64,000 bases of DNA from Clostridia bacterium. Lineage in GTDB: Bacteria; Bacillota; Clostridia; Christensenellales; UBA1242. The notes beneath the pieces are model-generated. The model worked only from the letters and a program-made list of their open reading frames with translations. It ran no database searches and was not told the origin of the DNA. The first letter of the stretch is position 1. Every line of letters starts with the position of its first letter. This document shows, in pieces, positions 51,811 to 60,654 of this stretch. Made by a program: the position numbers and the translations under genes. Where the stretch lies: assembly GCA_017453125.1 (NCBI GenBank), contig JAFTKS010000004.1, positions 1-64,000 of the forward strand, read 5' to 3'.

Positions 51811-52074
51811 ATGGTTAGATTGTATGCAAAAACAATAGTTGATACAAAAATGAAAAAGTATTATAAATGTGCTTTCAATGAAGATTTTGAAATAGACCAT
51901 TTTGATTTTTATGTAAAAACCATTTGCGAGAAATTCGATAGCCCTAGCCCTATTGTTCTTGCAAAACACATTCGAGACTACATTATGTTTGGCACAGTCA
52001 CTTTTAGACCTGACGACTTTGTAGAAACCGTACACTTTGACAAACTAATTATAGAAAACAACAAACAAGTTTAA
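51811..52074 (+). CDS. Unknown 87-residue protein
   Basis: AGGAG lies nine bases before the ATG. The peptide is MVRLYAKTIVDTKMKKYYKC and onward, with a central aromatic and acidic stretch (FEIDHFDFYVKTICEKFD). No motif or membrane segment is recognised. No clear terminator separates it from the His-rich gene 110 bases on, so the two may be co-transcribed. Confidence 0.65.
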   Translation: MVRLYAKTIVDTKMKKYYKCAFNEDFEIDHFDFYVKTICEKFDSPSPIVLAKHIRDYIMFGTVTFRPDDFVETVHFDKLIIENNKQV

Positions 52075-52184
52075 TTATATACAAGCAAAGACCTTATATG
52101 TTTTACCTTTCTAAACAAAACTTGAAAATAACAACCTCTCATCAAGTCTCACATAACACCAAAATCAATAAAGGAGAATAAAAT

Positions 52185-52619
52185 ATGGGACTATTTGATT
52201 TTTTTAAAAACCTTTCTAGCTTTGGCGGTAATCACGAACACAGCGAAAACCCAAGGCATCATAGCCACACCGAACACCACAGACATACCGAACACCATAG
52301 ACATTCAGCACATCATAGACATTCAGCACACCACCACAATAGCTATAATGAAGAACAAATGGTAAGAAATGGGCGTGGCGTTTATGCGTGGATTGAAAAA
52401 AGTGGCATATTCTATTCGGGAGATATTCCTGGCGTTAATGGAATTATGAGCGCAAGAATGAAAGATTCTTTTAATGAATGTTTAGACGAGCTAACCGAAA
52501 ACATCAACAACTCAATTTCTGCTAGTTTCTCATCGTTTCGCCAAGAGATTAGTTTTGATGAAATTATAAAAGATCACCCTGAGGCAGAAATAGTATTTAT
52601 CCCAATCTATAAAAAATAA
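52185..52619 (+). CDS. Small protein with a histidine-rich repeat region
   Basis: 144 residues; GGAG before the ATG. Residues of about 16-52 are built from six-residue units of the type EHHRHT and AHHRHS, encoded by an 18-base near-identical DNA repeat at about 52260-52335. The amphipathic start (MGLFDFFKNLSSF) could touch a membrane. The remaining 90 residues (GRGVYAWIEKSGIFYSGDIP and onward) form an unrecognised globular part. The His cluster should bind zinc, nickel or copper; storage, chaperone or sensing roles are all possible. Confidence 0.75.
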   Translation: MGLFDFFKNLSSFGGNHEHSENPRHHSHTEHHRHTEHHRHSAHHRHSAHHHNSYNEEQMVRNGRGVYAWIEKSGIFYSGDIPGVNGIMSARMKDSFNECLDELTENINNSISASFSSFRQEISFDEIIKDHPEAEIVFIPIYKK

Positions 52620-52620
52620 C

Positions 52621-52673
52621 AAAAAAACACCGAAAAGTGAAACTCATAGACACACTTTAATTCGGTGTTTTTT
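52621..52673. terminator. Terminator after the His-rich gene
   Basis: AAACACCGAA pairs with TTCGGTGTTT, with AAGTG/CACTT inside, flanked by T-runs in both directions. It also serves the leftward acyltransferase gene. Confidence 0.85.
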
Positions 52674-52733
52674 ATTTTATATTAAAACATAAAACCTTTA
52701 GAACATTTTAATTTTATACCAAGTTTAAAAATA

Positions 52734-53570
52734 TTATTTATACTTTAGTTTCTTTCCATAGAACTTTTCATAGCACTGAACCCATTTTTGATAGTTCTCT
52801 TCTCGCATTTTGTCTGTACATTCTTTTCTTGGCAATGACTTATCTGCGTAAATAGGTTCTAGGAAATGCACATAGTATTCTTGAATAGGAAAACCATCTG
52901 CACCTATATTTTCGCTATCTTTCATTGTTATAAACACTGGAATTACAGGAACATCACTTGCCACAGCAAATCTAAACGAACCACTCTTTAAAGGTCTTGG
53001 TTTTCTGTAATTATACCACATTGCCTGTTCTGGATATATAAGTATTTTCTCGCCTCTTTTCAAAAGTGTATCCATTGCCGACATAAAGTTTTTCATTGTT
53101 TCTTTGTTTCGACTAAGTGGCAGAGTATTACTATGTTTCATAACAAGTCCAAACGGAGGTGGAGAATTGGTATAGTTTCCTTCCTTGATAACCTTATATA
53201 ATCTTTTTCTCCCCATATAAGGTTTAATTGAACGCCATACTGCATAATTATCGCAAACATTGAAATGATTACAAGTGATAATCGCTCCACCCTTGACTGA
53301 AAGGAAGTTCTCAATTCCACTCACTTCTTTTATGATAAACTGACCATCTTTTATCATTTTCTCATAAAATCTAGTTCCCCATCTATTAGCAAAATATGTC
53401 GCAATCTTGCTTGAAAGTTTCTTATTAAGATAGTCCACTTGATCGGGCATCAATTCAGAACTTTCGGGATCTTCTTCCACATCATCATTCCACTTCTCAA
53501 GTCTTTCAAACTCTTGAATTCTTTCAAGCACAGCAATGCGCTCAGGAGACTTCTCTATAGTTTCACTCAT
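52734..53570 (-). CDS. 1-acylglycerol-3-phosphate acyltransferase-like (PlsC family)
   Basis: 278 residues from ATG 53570 (AAAAGG ten bases ahead); a longer frame overlaps the upstream gene. The acyltransferase motif HX4D appears as CNHFNVCDN; the later motifs are LPLSRNKETM and LIYPEQAMW (the PEG-like block). The N-terminal 60 residues are charged, and no clear membrane helix is visible, unlike typical PlsC. It is coupled to a GT8 glycosyltransferase eight bases upstream, so the substrate may be a glycolipid or a cell-surface glycan rather than lysophosphatidate. Confidence 0.75.
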   Translation of the reverse strand: MSETIEKSPERIAVLERIQEFERLEKWNDDVEEDPESSELMPDQVDYLNKKLSSKIATYFANRWGTRFYEKMIKDGQFIIKEVSGIENFLSVKGGAIITCNHFNVCDNYAVWRSIKPYMGRKRLYKVIKEGNYTNSPPPFGLVMKHSNTLPLSRNKETMKNFMSAMDTLLKRGEKILIYPEQAMWYNYRKPRPLKSGSFRFAVASDVPVIPVFITMKDSENIGADGFPIQEYYVHFLEPIYADKSLPRKECTDKMREENYQKWVQCYEKFYGKKLKYK

Positions 53571-53577
53571 ACAACAA

Positions 53578-54612
53578 TTACCTTTTAACCTTTTCAAGAT
53601 CAAACACATCAAGAGCATCACTATCAAACTTTAACTTTGACAACAAATCCTCTTTTTTAAACAATGTATTAAATATATTTTTCTCAGAATTTGCAATTTG
53701 CGTAGAATGAGTAGCGATTTCCTCGTTTGCTTGCTCTTTTTGAGCTTTTTTCACATCATCAAAAGACGCTCTCACTTCCAAAATCCTATCATAGAATGGC
53801 GATTGCTTTGCATAATGCCAGAAATATTCGCCGTTGATAACATCGTCATACTGCCAAGGTTTTTTGTACAAAGCATAGTGAGCAATATTCATTTTGCCTT
53901 CGCAATCTTCTGGAAGAGATTCTTTGTTCCAACCTGTTTGCAAAAATTTAATTTTCCCTTTGCACAAAACATTTAAATATGCCTGATCGGGATCAACAAG
54001 ATCGAAGTTGTATTTGTTAACTAAATATACAAACTTATCTTCAATTCTTTCTTTTCTAAATTTGTCCAAATTCATTAGAAGTATTCCTGAATTGAAATAA
54101 TGATATGCATCAATACCCATAGCTCTTTGCGTATAATCACTAAACACAGGACTATTACAAATAATTTGCTCTCTAACCGCAGCAACTAAATTATTTCCAA
54201 GAATTGTATTATATAATTTGGAAATATCTCCAAGAACCACAATATCACAATCCAAATAAATTACCTTGCTATATTGAGGAAACATAGATTCAATAAACAA
54301 TCTATAATACATAACCACACTAAAGTGATATACATTCTTTAGTCTTGACCTAATTGGCTCAATGTAGTCGGTAATATTAACAAAGTTTATAGTAAAATTC
54401 TCATTTTCGAGAAGTTTTACCTTTTGCATATTCTCTTCTTTTAAACCAGTATTAAGCACATTGATAACATATTTGTATTTTTTTGACGCATTCTCAATCA
54501 TTGACCTAACTGCAACATCTAAGAAAGGAATATAATTATCATCTGTTGCAAAGAAAATCGGAATCTCTTTTGGTTCTCTCTTAAACAACTTGACATTTTT
54601 TAAATTTATCAT
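53578..54612 (-). CDS. Family 8 glycosyltransferase
   Basis: 344 residues from ATG 54612 (GGAG ahead). The start IPIFFATDDNYIPFLDVAVRS (in part) and the metal-binding motif YLDCDIVVLGDI are standard for GT8 (LgtC and GspA type), and FNSGILLMNLDKFRK and later HYALYKKPW complete the family pattern. The last 80 residues are charged and helical. It moves galactose or glucose from a UDP-sugar to a surface glycan or lipid. It forms an operon with the acyltransferase. Confidence 0.9.
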   Translation of the reverse strand: MINLKNVKLFKREPKEIPIFFATDDNYIPFLDVAVRSMIENASKKYKYVINVLNTGLKEENMQKVKLLENENFTINFVNITDYIEPIRSRLKNVYHFSVVMYYRLFIESMFPQYSKVIYLDCDIVVLGDISKLYNTILGNNLVAAVREQIICNSPVFSDYTQRAMGIDAYHYFNSGILLMNLDKFRKERIEDKFVYLVNKYNFDLVDPDQAYLNVLCKGKIKFLQTGWNKESLPEDCEGKMNIAHYALYKKPWQYDDVINGEYFWHYAKQSPFYDRILEVRASFDDVKKAQKEQANEEIATHSTQIANSEKNIFNTLFKKEDLLSKLKFDSDALDVFDLEKVKR

Positions 54613-54769
54613 AAAAATTCTCCATTTTTGAAAAATCAATTATTAAATCAAGAACAATGTTCTTGGTATAAACATAGCCAATCAATTTTAAACTATACTA
54701 CATTATATCCAAACAACCCAAACATTACAAGTTTTTAGCCACAACTTTTCTCCCAACCTTATTTTTCAC

Positions 54770-54809
54770 AGCGGGAATTTGTTTTCACAACTCCACCAGA
54801 GCGGGAATT
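54770..54809. repeat. Paired AGCGGGAATT sites
   Basis: AGCGGGAATT occurs at 54770-54779 and 54800-54809, start-to-start 30 bases, about three helical turns, in the divergent region between the GT8 and DUF378 genes. This resembles tandem regulator-binding sites. Confidence 0.45.
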
Positions 54810-54847
54810 GTATAAAAAACCACCTATAAAAGCAACAATTTACAAAG

Positions 54848-54878
54848 GTTAAAATTTTAAAAATTGTTAAATTTTAAC
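54848..54878. repeat. 10-bp inverted repeat upstream of the DUF378 gene
   Basis: GTTAAAATTT (54848-54857) pairs with AAATTTTAAC (54869-54878), 11-base centre. Confidence 0.4.
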
Positions 54879-54961
54879 AATCCAAACATATTTGCTTGTA
54901 GTTGAATATTTTTTAAAATTATGACAAAAAATAAATTAACAAATTTGATAGGAGGAAAATT

Positions 54962-55375
54962 ATGTTATCATTAATATCTTTTATTCTTGTATGTATCGGC
55001 TGTATAAATTGGTTCTGCATCGGAATTCTTCAATTCGACTTCGTTGCAGGAATATTTGGTTCTCAAAGCAATATTTTTAGCAGATTGATTTATACTCTTG
55101 TAGGCGTTGCTGCAATTATTGTTATAGCTAATTTTGTTACTAACAAAGGCAAATTTGTGGTATCGTTTAAGAAAGCAAACGAAGAGTACAAAGACTACAA
55201 AGCCGAGAAGACAAGCACCAATAGAAGAAAAGCCTTGGCAACTGAAAGTGCTGATGAATTCACAATTGAAAAAGAATTAAAAGACGAAGACAAAGTAGAC
55301 GATTGTAATTGCGGACACAATTGCGAATGTGGCAAAGACCATACAAACAAAAACAATAACAACAAACAAGTATAA
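54962..55375 (+). CDS. DUF378 membrane protein with a cysteine-rich tail
   Basis: 137 residues; GGAGG before the ATG. The first 65 residues have two membrane helices with the DUF378 pattern (INWFCIGILQFDFVAGIFG and RLIYTLVGVAAI). An extended, charged cytoplasmic tail follows, ending in CNCGHNCECGKDH, a possible metal site not normal for DUF378 proteins, which usually stop soon after the second helix. Function is unknown. The helix-turn-helix membrane protein gene starts 88 bases downstream. Confidence 0.8.
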   Translation: MLSLISFILVCIGCINWFCIGILQFDFVAGIFGSQSNIFSRLIYTLVGVAAIIVIANFVTNKGKFVVSFKKANEEYKDYKAEKTSTNRRKALATESADEFTIEKELKDEDKVDDCNCGHNCECGKDHTNKNNNNKQV

Positions 55376-55463
55376 TAAGAAAAAGTAAATGATGTGTGTA
55401 AACACGTCATTTTTCTTACAAAAATCATTTTGGTTTTTCTAGTAAAATAGTTATAATATCTAT

Positions 55464-56141
55464 ATGGACGATATAAAAAATATAATCGCTAAGAATCTAA
55501 CAACTCTTAGAAAAAAGCACAACTTAACACAAAACGATTTAGCCAAGAAATTGAATTATTCAGATAATGCAGTATCTAGATGGGAGCACGCGGAAGTTAC
55601 ACCTAGTATAGAGACACTACAACAAATATCTGAAATCTATGGCGTACCGCTAAGAAGTATAATTGAAGATAACGCTGTCAAAGTAGCCGAGGTCAACGAC
55701 AGAAAGCAACTTATCAACAAACTTGCAATTATGCTCATTTCAGTATCCGTTTTATGGTTAATATCTACCATTGTATTTGTCGGAACAAAAATTTTGTTTG
55801 ACAAATATTTCTGGCAAATCTATATCTGGTCTATACCAGTTGTTTGTCTAGTTATGTTACCATTTAATGAGTATTGGGGTCGTCACATATATAAATTCGT
55901 TATCTTTTCTATTGCAATGTGGTCTTTGATGTCTGCTTTGTATATACAGTTTGGTTTTTTAAACTCTATGATGTGGCTAATATTTATTATCGGAATTCCA
56001 ATTCAAATCGCACTTGCAATTTGGGCTTTTGTAAAACCAAAACCAAAGACAAACAAGTTTTTATTTAGAAAGAAAAAAGACAAACAAAACGACAAGGAAA
56101 ACCACGAACTTACCCAAGATAAAAACGAAACAACCAAATAA
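55464..56141 (+). CDS. Helix-turn-helix (XRE) membrane protein, copy 1
   Basis: 225 residues. An XRE helix-turn-helix covers about 7-65 (LTTLRKKHNLTQNDLAKKLNY, in part; SDNAVSRWEHAEVTPS). Four membrane helices follow between about 80 and 190, then a Lys/Asp-rich tail. A DNA-binding head joined to a membrane domain suggests a regulator that senses the membrane or a membrane ligand. It is paralogous with 58772-59365, which has the same plan and similar helices (LISVSVLWLISTIVF versus LLSVGLVWFLSTIVF). Targets are unknown. Confidence 0.8.
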   Translation: MDDIKNIIAKNLTTLRKKHNLTQNDLAKKLNYSDNAVSRWEHAEVTPSIETLQQISEIYGVPLRSIIEDNAVKVAEVNDRKQLINKLAIMLISVSVLWLISTIVFVGTKILFDKYFWQIYIWSIPVVCLVMLPFNEYWGRHIYKFVIFSIAMWSLMSALYIQFGFLNSMMWLIFIIGIPIQIALAIWAFVKPKPKTNKFLFRKKKDKQNDKENHELTQDKNETTK

Positions 56142-56154
56142 AAATATTAAACAC

Positions 56155-56184
56155 AAAAACCTTATCAATTGCGATAAGGTTTTT
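56155..56184 (+). terminator. Terminator after XRE membrane protein copy 1
   Basis: AAAAACCTTATC, loop AATTGC, GATAAGGTTTTT. Confidence 0.85.
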
Positions 56185-56412
56185 ATCATTATTATATTAG
56201 CTTCAAAATGCACAGCTCTTAAATTTGATGTTTATTATACCAATCTAGAACTACAACAATTTATATATGTAACACCCCGATGTCAAAACACCTTCTATTT
56301 TTCATAAATATTATTTTAATACAAAAATATTTATTTCTAAAAAATTTATTGCTTTGACTATACCTTTGGTATTCACAAATCATCATAAGTTAAATAAAAG
56401 CACATCAAAACA

Positions 56413-57612
56413 TTATTGCTTGATTCTATAATACATTTTTTCAAGTTCTTTGGCATTCATAAGCTTTGGAACAGGATATAGAGGATTAGCCTCTTTATCG
56501 GCATTCTTTGCCATCTGAGGGATATCTTCTTCTTTGATAAAGTCAAATGTCTTTGGAATACCATATATTTCGTTCATTTCAATTATTCTATTGATAAGTT
56601 TGTTTGTAGCAAGCTCTTCGCTCTCATAAGGTCTTGCAATATTACAATACACTGCCATAACCTTTAGTTTATCATATATTGTATTACCGTATTCGCTAAG
56701 AACGTACGGCAAAATAACAGCATTAGCAAGCCCGTGAGCAGTTCCATACTTTCCTCCTAGAGAGTGAGCAATTGCGTGAACATACCCCACATACGAACGT
56801 GTAAATGCAAGTCCTGCTAGATAAGATGCCCTCAACATCTGACCCCTTGCCCTCTCGTTCTTACCATCTTCCATAACCCTTGGAAGATTTTCAAATATCA
56901 ACCTTGCAGCCTCCAAAGCATTCTTTCTAGTTGCATCGGTTGTTGCTTTGCCTATAAACGCCTCAATTGCGTGAGTCAAAGCGTCCATACCCGTTGTTGC
57001 AGTCAAACCCATTGGCAAGCCCAAAGTCAAGGTCGCATCAAGAACTGCATAGTGTGGAATAAGGTCAAAGTCATTAATTACATATTTATGATGAGTAACA
57101 CTATCTGTAATAACCGCAGACACAGTAGTTTCACTACCAGTTCCAGCAGTTGTTGGAATTGCAATAAGTGTTGGTAGCGGATATTTGACTTTCAACAGCC
57201 CTTTCATCTTTGACAAAGGTTTCTTTGGATTAACCACTCTTGCTCCCATCGCCTTTGCACAATCCATAACACTTCCGCCACCAAATGCAATGATTGCCTT
57301 GCAACCATTCTCGTTGTACACAGTCACAGCATTCTCAACATTTGCACTAGTTGGATTTGGAACAACCTCATCAAAAACAACAAACTTAATCCTATTATCC
57401 TTGAGGTCTTTCTCAAGAGACTTTGTAAGTTTCAAATCCCTAATACCCTTATCTGTAATTATGATTACATTATCTATATTCAATTCTTTCAAAAGTCCAC
57501 TTATTTCAAGTACACTCTCAAGAGGCTTTGGCTCTCTATAAGGCATCATTGGAAGAGCAATCTTCATAACCCCTTGAAACATACGGCAATACATTTTTTT
57601 AAAAAAATTCAT
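56413..57612 (-). CDS. Iron-containing alcohol dehydrogenase
   Basis: 399 residues. NAD(P)-binding motif AFGGGSVMDCAKA; metal-binding residues in TGMDALTHAIEAF and, further on, HAIAHSLGGKYGTAHG, giving the Asp/His/His/His set. PTTAGTGSETT is the usual phosphate-contact segment. The enzyme oxidises alcohols or reduces aldehydes in fermentation. GGAGAT precedes the ATG; the gene stands alone. Confidence 0.93.
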   Translation of the reverse strand: MNFFKKMYCRMFQGVMKIALPMMPYREPKPLESVLEISGLLKELNIDNVIIITDKGIRDLKLTKSLEKDLKDNRIKFVVFDEVVPNPTSANVENAVTVYNENGCKAIIAFGGGSVMDCAKAMGARVVNPKKPLSKMKGLLKVKYPLPTLIAIPTTAGTGSETTVSAVITDSVTHHKYVINDFDLIPHYAVLDATLTLGLPMGLTATTGMDALTHAIEAFIGKATTDATRKNALEAARLIFENLPRVMEDGKNERARGQMLRASYLAGLAFTRSYVGYVHAIAHSLGGKYGTAHGLANAVILPYVLSEYGNTIYDKLKVMAVYCNIARPYESEELATNKLINRIIEMNEIYGIPKTFDFIKEEDIPQMAKNADKEANPLYPVPKLMNAKELEKMYYRIKQ

Positions 57613-57732
57613 ATCTTCATCTCCATTTTTCTTTTAAAGTAGTTTACCACAACTTCAATCAATTACTAAACGAATTGAATAAAATTAAAAAAAATACACC
57701 AAGCAAAACTCGGTATATTTTCATAACAACTT

Positions 57733-58572
57733 TTAGTCTTTGTCCATAAACAAGATTCCTAGGCAATTTGGACCACAATGGCTACAGATTGTTCCACCAG
57801 CATCGGTACTATAGATTGTTTTGAAACCTGCCGATTTCAACTTCTCCGAAAGAGCCTTAACAGAATCCTCCATTGGAGAAGAATGAGTAATAAATACAAG
57901 GTTTTTGTCTGCATCAGAACAACTAGCAATTACATCATCACAATAATTTTCTAGAACCTTATTAAGAGAGCCCCTATATTTTTTCCCAACACCCATTCGA
58001 CCATCTTTTACAACAATCTCTGGTCTAATCTTAAGTAAGTTTGCACCTAACAAAGTAACGGCATTACATCTGCCACCTTTATACATATAATTAAGTCTTT
58101 CTAGCACAAAACTTACTCTTACTTTATCTGCTTTTGCTTGAGTCATATCTGCTACTTGTTGAGCGGTCTTTCCCTCGTCCACAAGTTTTCTAGCATAAAT
58201 ACAAAGAAGAGCAATACCAGTAGACAAATTCTTGCTATCCACAATGAAAACGTTTTCCATATCATTAGCACATATTCTTGCGTTATTATTTGAAACACTC
58301 ATTTGTGAACTAAGAGTAATATGAACCACTGCATCATATTCTTTCTTCAAACTTTCAAAATACTCTCTATATTGTTCAGAATTAATTGCAGAAGTTTTGG
58401 GCAAAACCTTGGTCTCTTCTACAAATGCAAAAATCTCTTCAGCAATACCAAATCTATCGCTTTCAAGTTTATCTTTAAAAGTAATTCCAAACGGAATAGT
58501 CTTGATATCATATTTGTCAAGCAACTCTTGAGGTAAATCAACTGTACTTTCTGCCGAAATTGCAATTTTCAT
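57733..58572 (-). CDS. DegV-family fatty-acid-binding protein (FakB type)
   Basis: 279 residues, the normal length. IAISAESTVDLPQELL is the opening, PKTSAINSEQYREYFE the lipid head-group loop (TS motif), HITLSSQMSVSNN the second loop, and LERLNYMYKGGRCNAVTLLG the conserved middle. DegV/FakB proteins hold a fatty acid and present it to the FakA kinase. No fakA gene is near. AGGAG precedes the ATG. The upstream region is shared with the divergent copy 2 XRE gene. Confidence 0.92.
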   Translation of the reverse strand: MKIAISAESTVDLPQELLDKYDIKTIPFGITFKDKLESDRFGIAEEIFAFVEETKVLPKTSAINSEQYREYFESLKKEYDAVVHITLSSQMSVSNNNARICANDMENVFIVDSKNLSTGIALLCIYARKLVDEGKTAQQVADMTQAKADKVRVSFVLERLNYMYKGGRCNAVTLLGANLLKIRPEIVVKDGRMGVGKKYRGSLNKVLENYCDDVIASCSDADKNLVFITHSSPMEDSVKALSEKLKSAGFKTIYSTDAGGTICSHCGPNCLGILFMDKD

Positions 58573-58668
58573 AATTTTAATTCTCCTAACTGTAAAAATT
58601 TTTAATATTTTATTTTATTATATTTTTGAAAAATTTACATCTGTTTTTTATCTATTTATAAAAAAAAC

Positions 58669-58709
58669 ACTCTCTTATACCAAACAGGAACTCTCTTATC
58701 AAGAGAGTT
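58669..58709. repeat. Three-part repeat between the degV-like and XRE copy 2 genes
   Basis: ACTCTCTTAT occurs at 58669-58678 and 58690-58699; AAGAGAGTT at 58701-58709 can pair with the second. On the minus strand AACTCTCTT can pair with either of two partners, the farther one being followed by a T-run. It lies in the leader or promoter region of both divergent genes. Confidence 0.5.
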
Positions 58710-58771
58710 GCGTTTTTTATTTGCTAAAATGAGGGGTTTTTGATAAAATAAATAAAGTAAAAGGAGAGGAA

Positions 58772-59365
58772 ATGACTCAAGAACAAATCAAAAATAACTT
58801 TAGCAAAAATTTGAGTAATCTGAGAAAGTCTACGGGACTTACCCAACTTGCACTTGCTGAGAAACTAAATTACTCCGACAAAGCCGTTTCAAAATGGGAA
58901 GTCGGAAGTGTTGTTCCAGACGTTGAAACAATGACTCATATTGCTGAATTTTTTGGGGTAACAGTCAACGATTTGATTTACCCTGAAAAAAAGAAGTTTA
59001 ATAATACTTTCTGGAAAAACCACATTCTTATAACACTTTTGAGTGTTGGGCTTGTATGGTTTCTATCCACCATTGTTTTCTTCATACTACAACAAACAAC
59101 ACCACTTTCAAGAGTTTGGTTGACATTCATCATTGCTATACCAATTTCTTCCATTGTCCTGATAGTTTTCTCGGCTATTTGGTTCAACAAGATATTTCTG
59201 ACACTATCGGTATCGGCATTGTATTGGTCAATAATACTCAATATTTATCTATTCATTAATCAACCTGCATTATGGTTTATTTTCATAATTGGCGTGGTTG
59301 GACAATTATTAATTATATTCTGGTCTCAACTAAAGAAAATAGTGATACCAAAGAAACATAAATAA
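58772..59365 (+). CDS. Helix-turn-helix (XRE) membrane protein, copy 2
   Basis: 197 residues. The XRE domain lies at about 8-66 (LSNLRKSTGLTQLALAEKL and KAVSKWEVGSVVPDVETM), followed by four membrane helices and a short basic end (IVIPKKHK). It matches copy 1 (55464-56141) in layout and in part in sequence. GGAGAGG precedes the ATG. The next gene, a DUF885-like protein, starts 27 bases after its stop, so the two form an operon. Confidence 0.8.
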   Translation: MTQEQIKNNFSKNLSNLRKSTGLTQLALAEKLNYSDKAVSKWEVGSVVPDVETMTHIAEFFGVTVNDLIYPEKKKFNNTFWKNHILITLLSVGLVWFLSTIVFFILQQTTPLSRVWLTFIIAIPISSIVLIVFSAIWFNKIFLTLSVSALYWSIILNIYLFINQPALWFIFIIGVVGQLLIIFWSQLKKIVIPKKHK

Positions 59366-59391
59366 TCACACAAAAGAAAAGGAAAAACATT

Positions 59392-60603
59392 ATGAGATTA
59401 TTAAGATATGAGAATTGGAAACAAAAAATACCTTTTGATAATACTACTTATAAAGAAGTAAAGAGATATAGCCTTCGTCTTAATTCTTATGAAAGAGAAC
59501 TTATGGACATTCAAATAAACTATTATAGAAAATACTTCTCTCTCAAGCAAGTAATGGACAGTTTCAAAATTCTAAGAACGAAATTGGCCAAAGAGATATT
59601 TATCAAAGCAGTTCTAAAAAGAAAAGAAAATATCTTGTATATTCCACAACTTCTAAAGTCATATTTTACAAAAAGAATCAAGACAGAATTCAAAGACTAT
59701 ACAGGTTTCTTTGAGATACTTCTAGACTATGGTTTGAAACAAAAGCCAAAAAACACAATTATCCCTATTGTGAAAGCAATTATGGGCGAATATTACAAGC
59801 CCGTGATGAAAATGGTTAATAAGTATAGAAAAATGAAAACTATTAGAGTTGTTCAAAAAACACTTAGCCCAGCATCATACGAAAACCTTGCGAGAACCCA
59901 TATTCAACGACTTCAAGACGACTATGTTTTTGGTAACATTTATGGTCGTAGTAGTATCAGAAAAAGTGTACCTATTTCAATTGTTGATGAATATGGTTAT
60001 GGACAATGGGTAAGCAAAAATGTTTCATACAACACAAATAGACTATTCATCTATTCAAACAACAACAAACTTACTGATGTTGCCCTTGAACATATGATAT
60101 ACTTCAATGTTTATCCTGGTTATGGATATTTCTACAACACCGTTGTTGATGAGAGTTCTAATATATCTTTTGATAATGGTGCGTCTTATCTAATAAATGG
60201 TTGGGCGATGTACGCAATGTGTCATAGCAAGAATTCAGCATATTCACACTCTATGTTGTCAGAAGGCGCAAACATTACATATCACCTACTCAACAAGAAC
60301 TTGCAAAAGGGCTTGGAAGACGTATATCTATATTTGCTTGGCAAGTACACCAAAGCAAAAGCCCTTGACTATATGCTAGACTACACACAATATCCTGGGC
60401 ACTATATGAGTTATGTATTAGGTGCATTTGCAACAGAACTTGTAATGCAAAAAGACTTTGCAAACAATCCTATTGACTACCTCAACACACTCAAAACAAT
60501 TAACTGCGGAGACTTCTTTGCACTATATTCTCCAAAAATGCAGAAGAAAATTGCAAAAACAAATATCACAGCAAAGGTCTCGAAAAAATTTAATAATAAT
60601 TAA
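59392..60603 (+). CDS. DUF885-like protein lacking the metallopeptidase residues
   Basis: 403 residues, soluble, basic. The C-terminal half has the order of segments seen in DUF885 peptidases: VYPGYGYFYNTV where active relatives have HEGxPGHxxQ, then NGWAMYAM (relatives: EGWALYxE) and YPGHYMSYVLG. The two zinc-binding His and the catalytic Glu of the first motif are replaced by Phe/Tyr and Asn, so if the relation is correct this is a pseudoenzyme. It follows the XRE membrane protein copy 2 in one operon and ends in its own terminator. The family assignment is tentative. Confidence 0.4.
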   Translation: MRLLRYENWKQKIPFDNTTYKEVKRYSLRLNSYERELMDIQINYYRKYFSLKQVMDSFKILRTKLAKEIFIKAVLKRKENILYIPQLLKSYFTKRIKTEFKDYTGFFEILLDYGLKQKPKNTIIPIVKAIMGEYYKPVMKMVNKYRKMKTIRVVQKTLSPASYENLARTHIQRLQDDYVFGNIYGRSSIRKSVPISIVDEYGYGQWVSKNVSYNTNRLFIYSNNNKLTDVALEHMIYFNVYPGYGYFYNTVVDESSNISFDNGASYLINGWAMYAMCHSKNSAYSHSMLSEGANITYHLLNKNLQKGLEDVYLYLLGKYTKAKALDYMLDYTQYPGHYMSYVLGAFATELVMQKDFANNPIDYLNTLKTINCGDFFALYSPKMQKKIAKTNITAKVSKKFNNN

Positions 60604-60606
60604 CAC

Positions 60607-60637
60607 AAAAAAGTCGGATTTAATTCCGACTTTTTTA
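60607..60637 (+). terminator. Terminator of the XRE/DUF885-like operon
   Basis: AAAAAAGTCGGA, loop, TCCGACTTTTTT. It is perfect and faces the converging LRR gene as well. Confidence 0.85.
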
Positions 60638-60654
60638 TTAAAAACTCTCTTCAA

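Noticed and set aside
52260..52335. Tandem 18-base repeats as a non-coding satellite or CRISPR
   Set aside because: They are in frame and encode His-rich hexapeptides within a gene that has a ribosome site and terminator.
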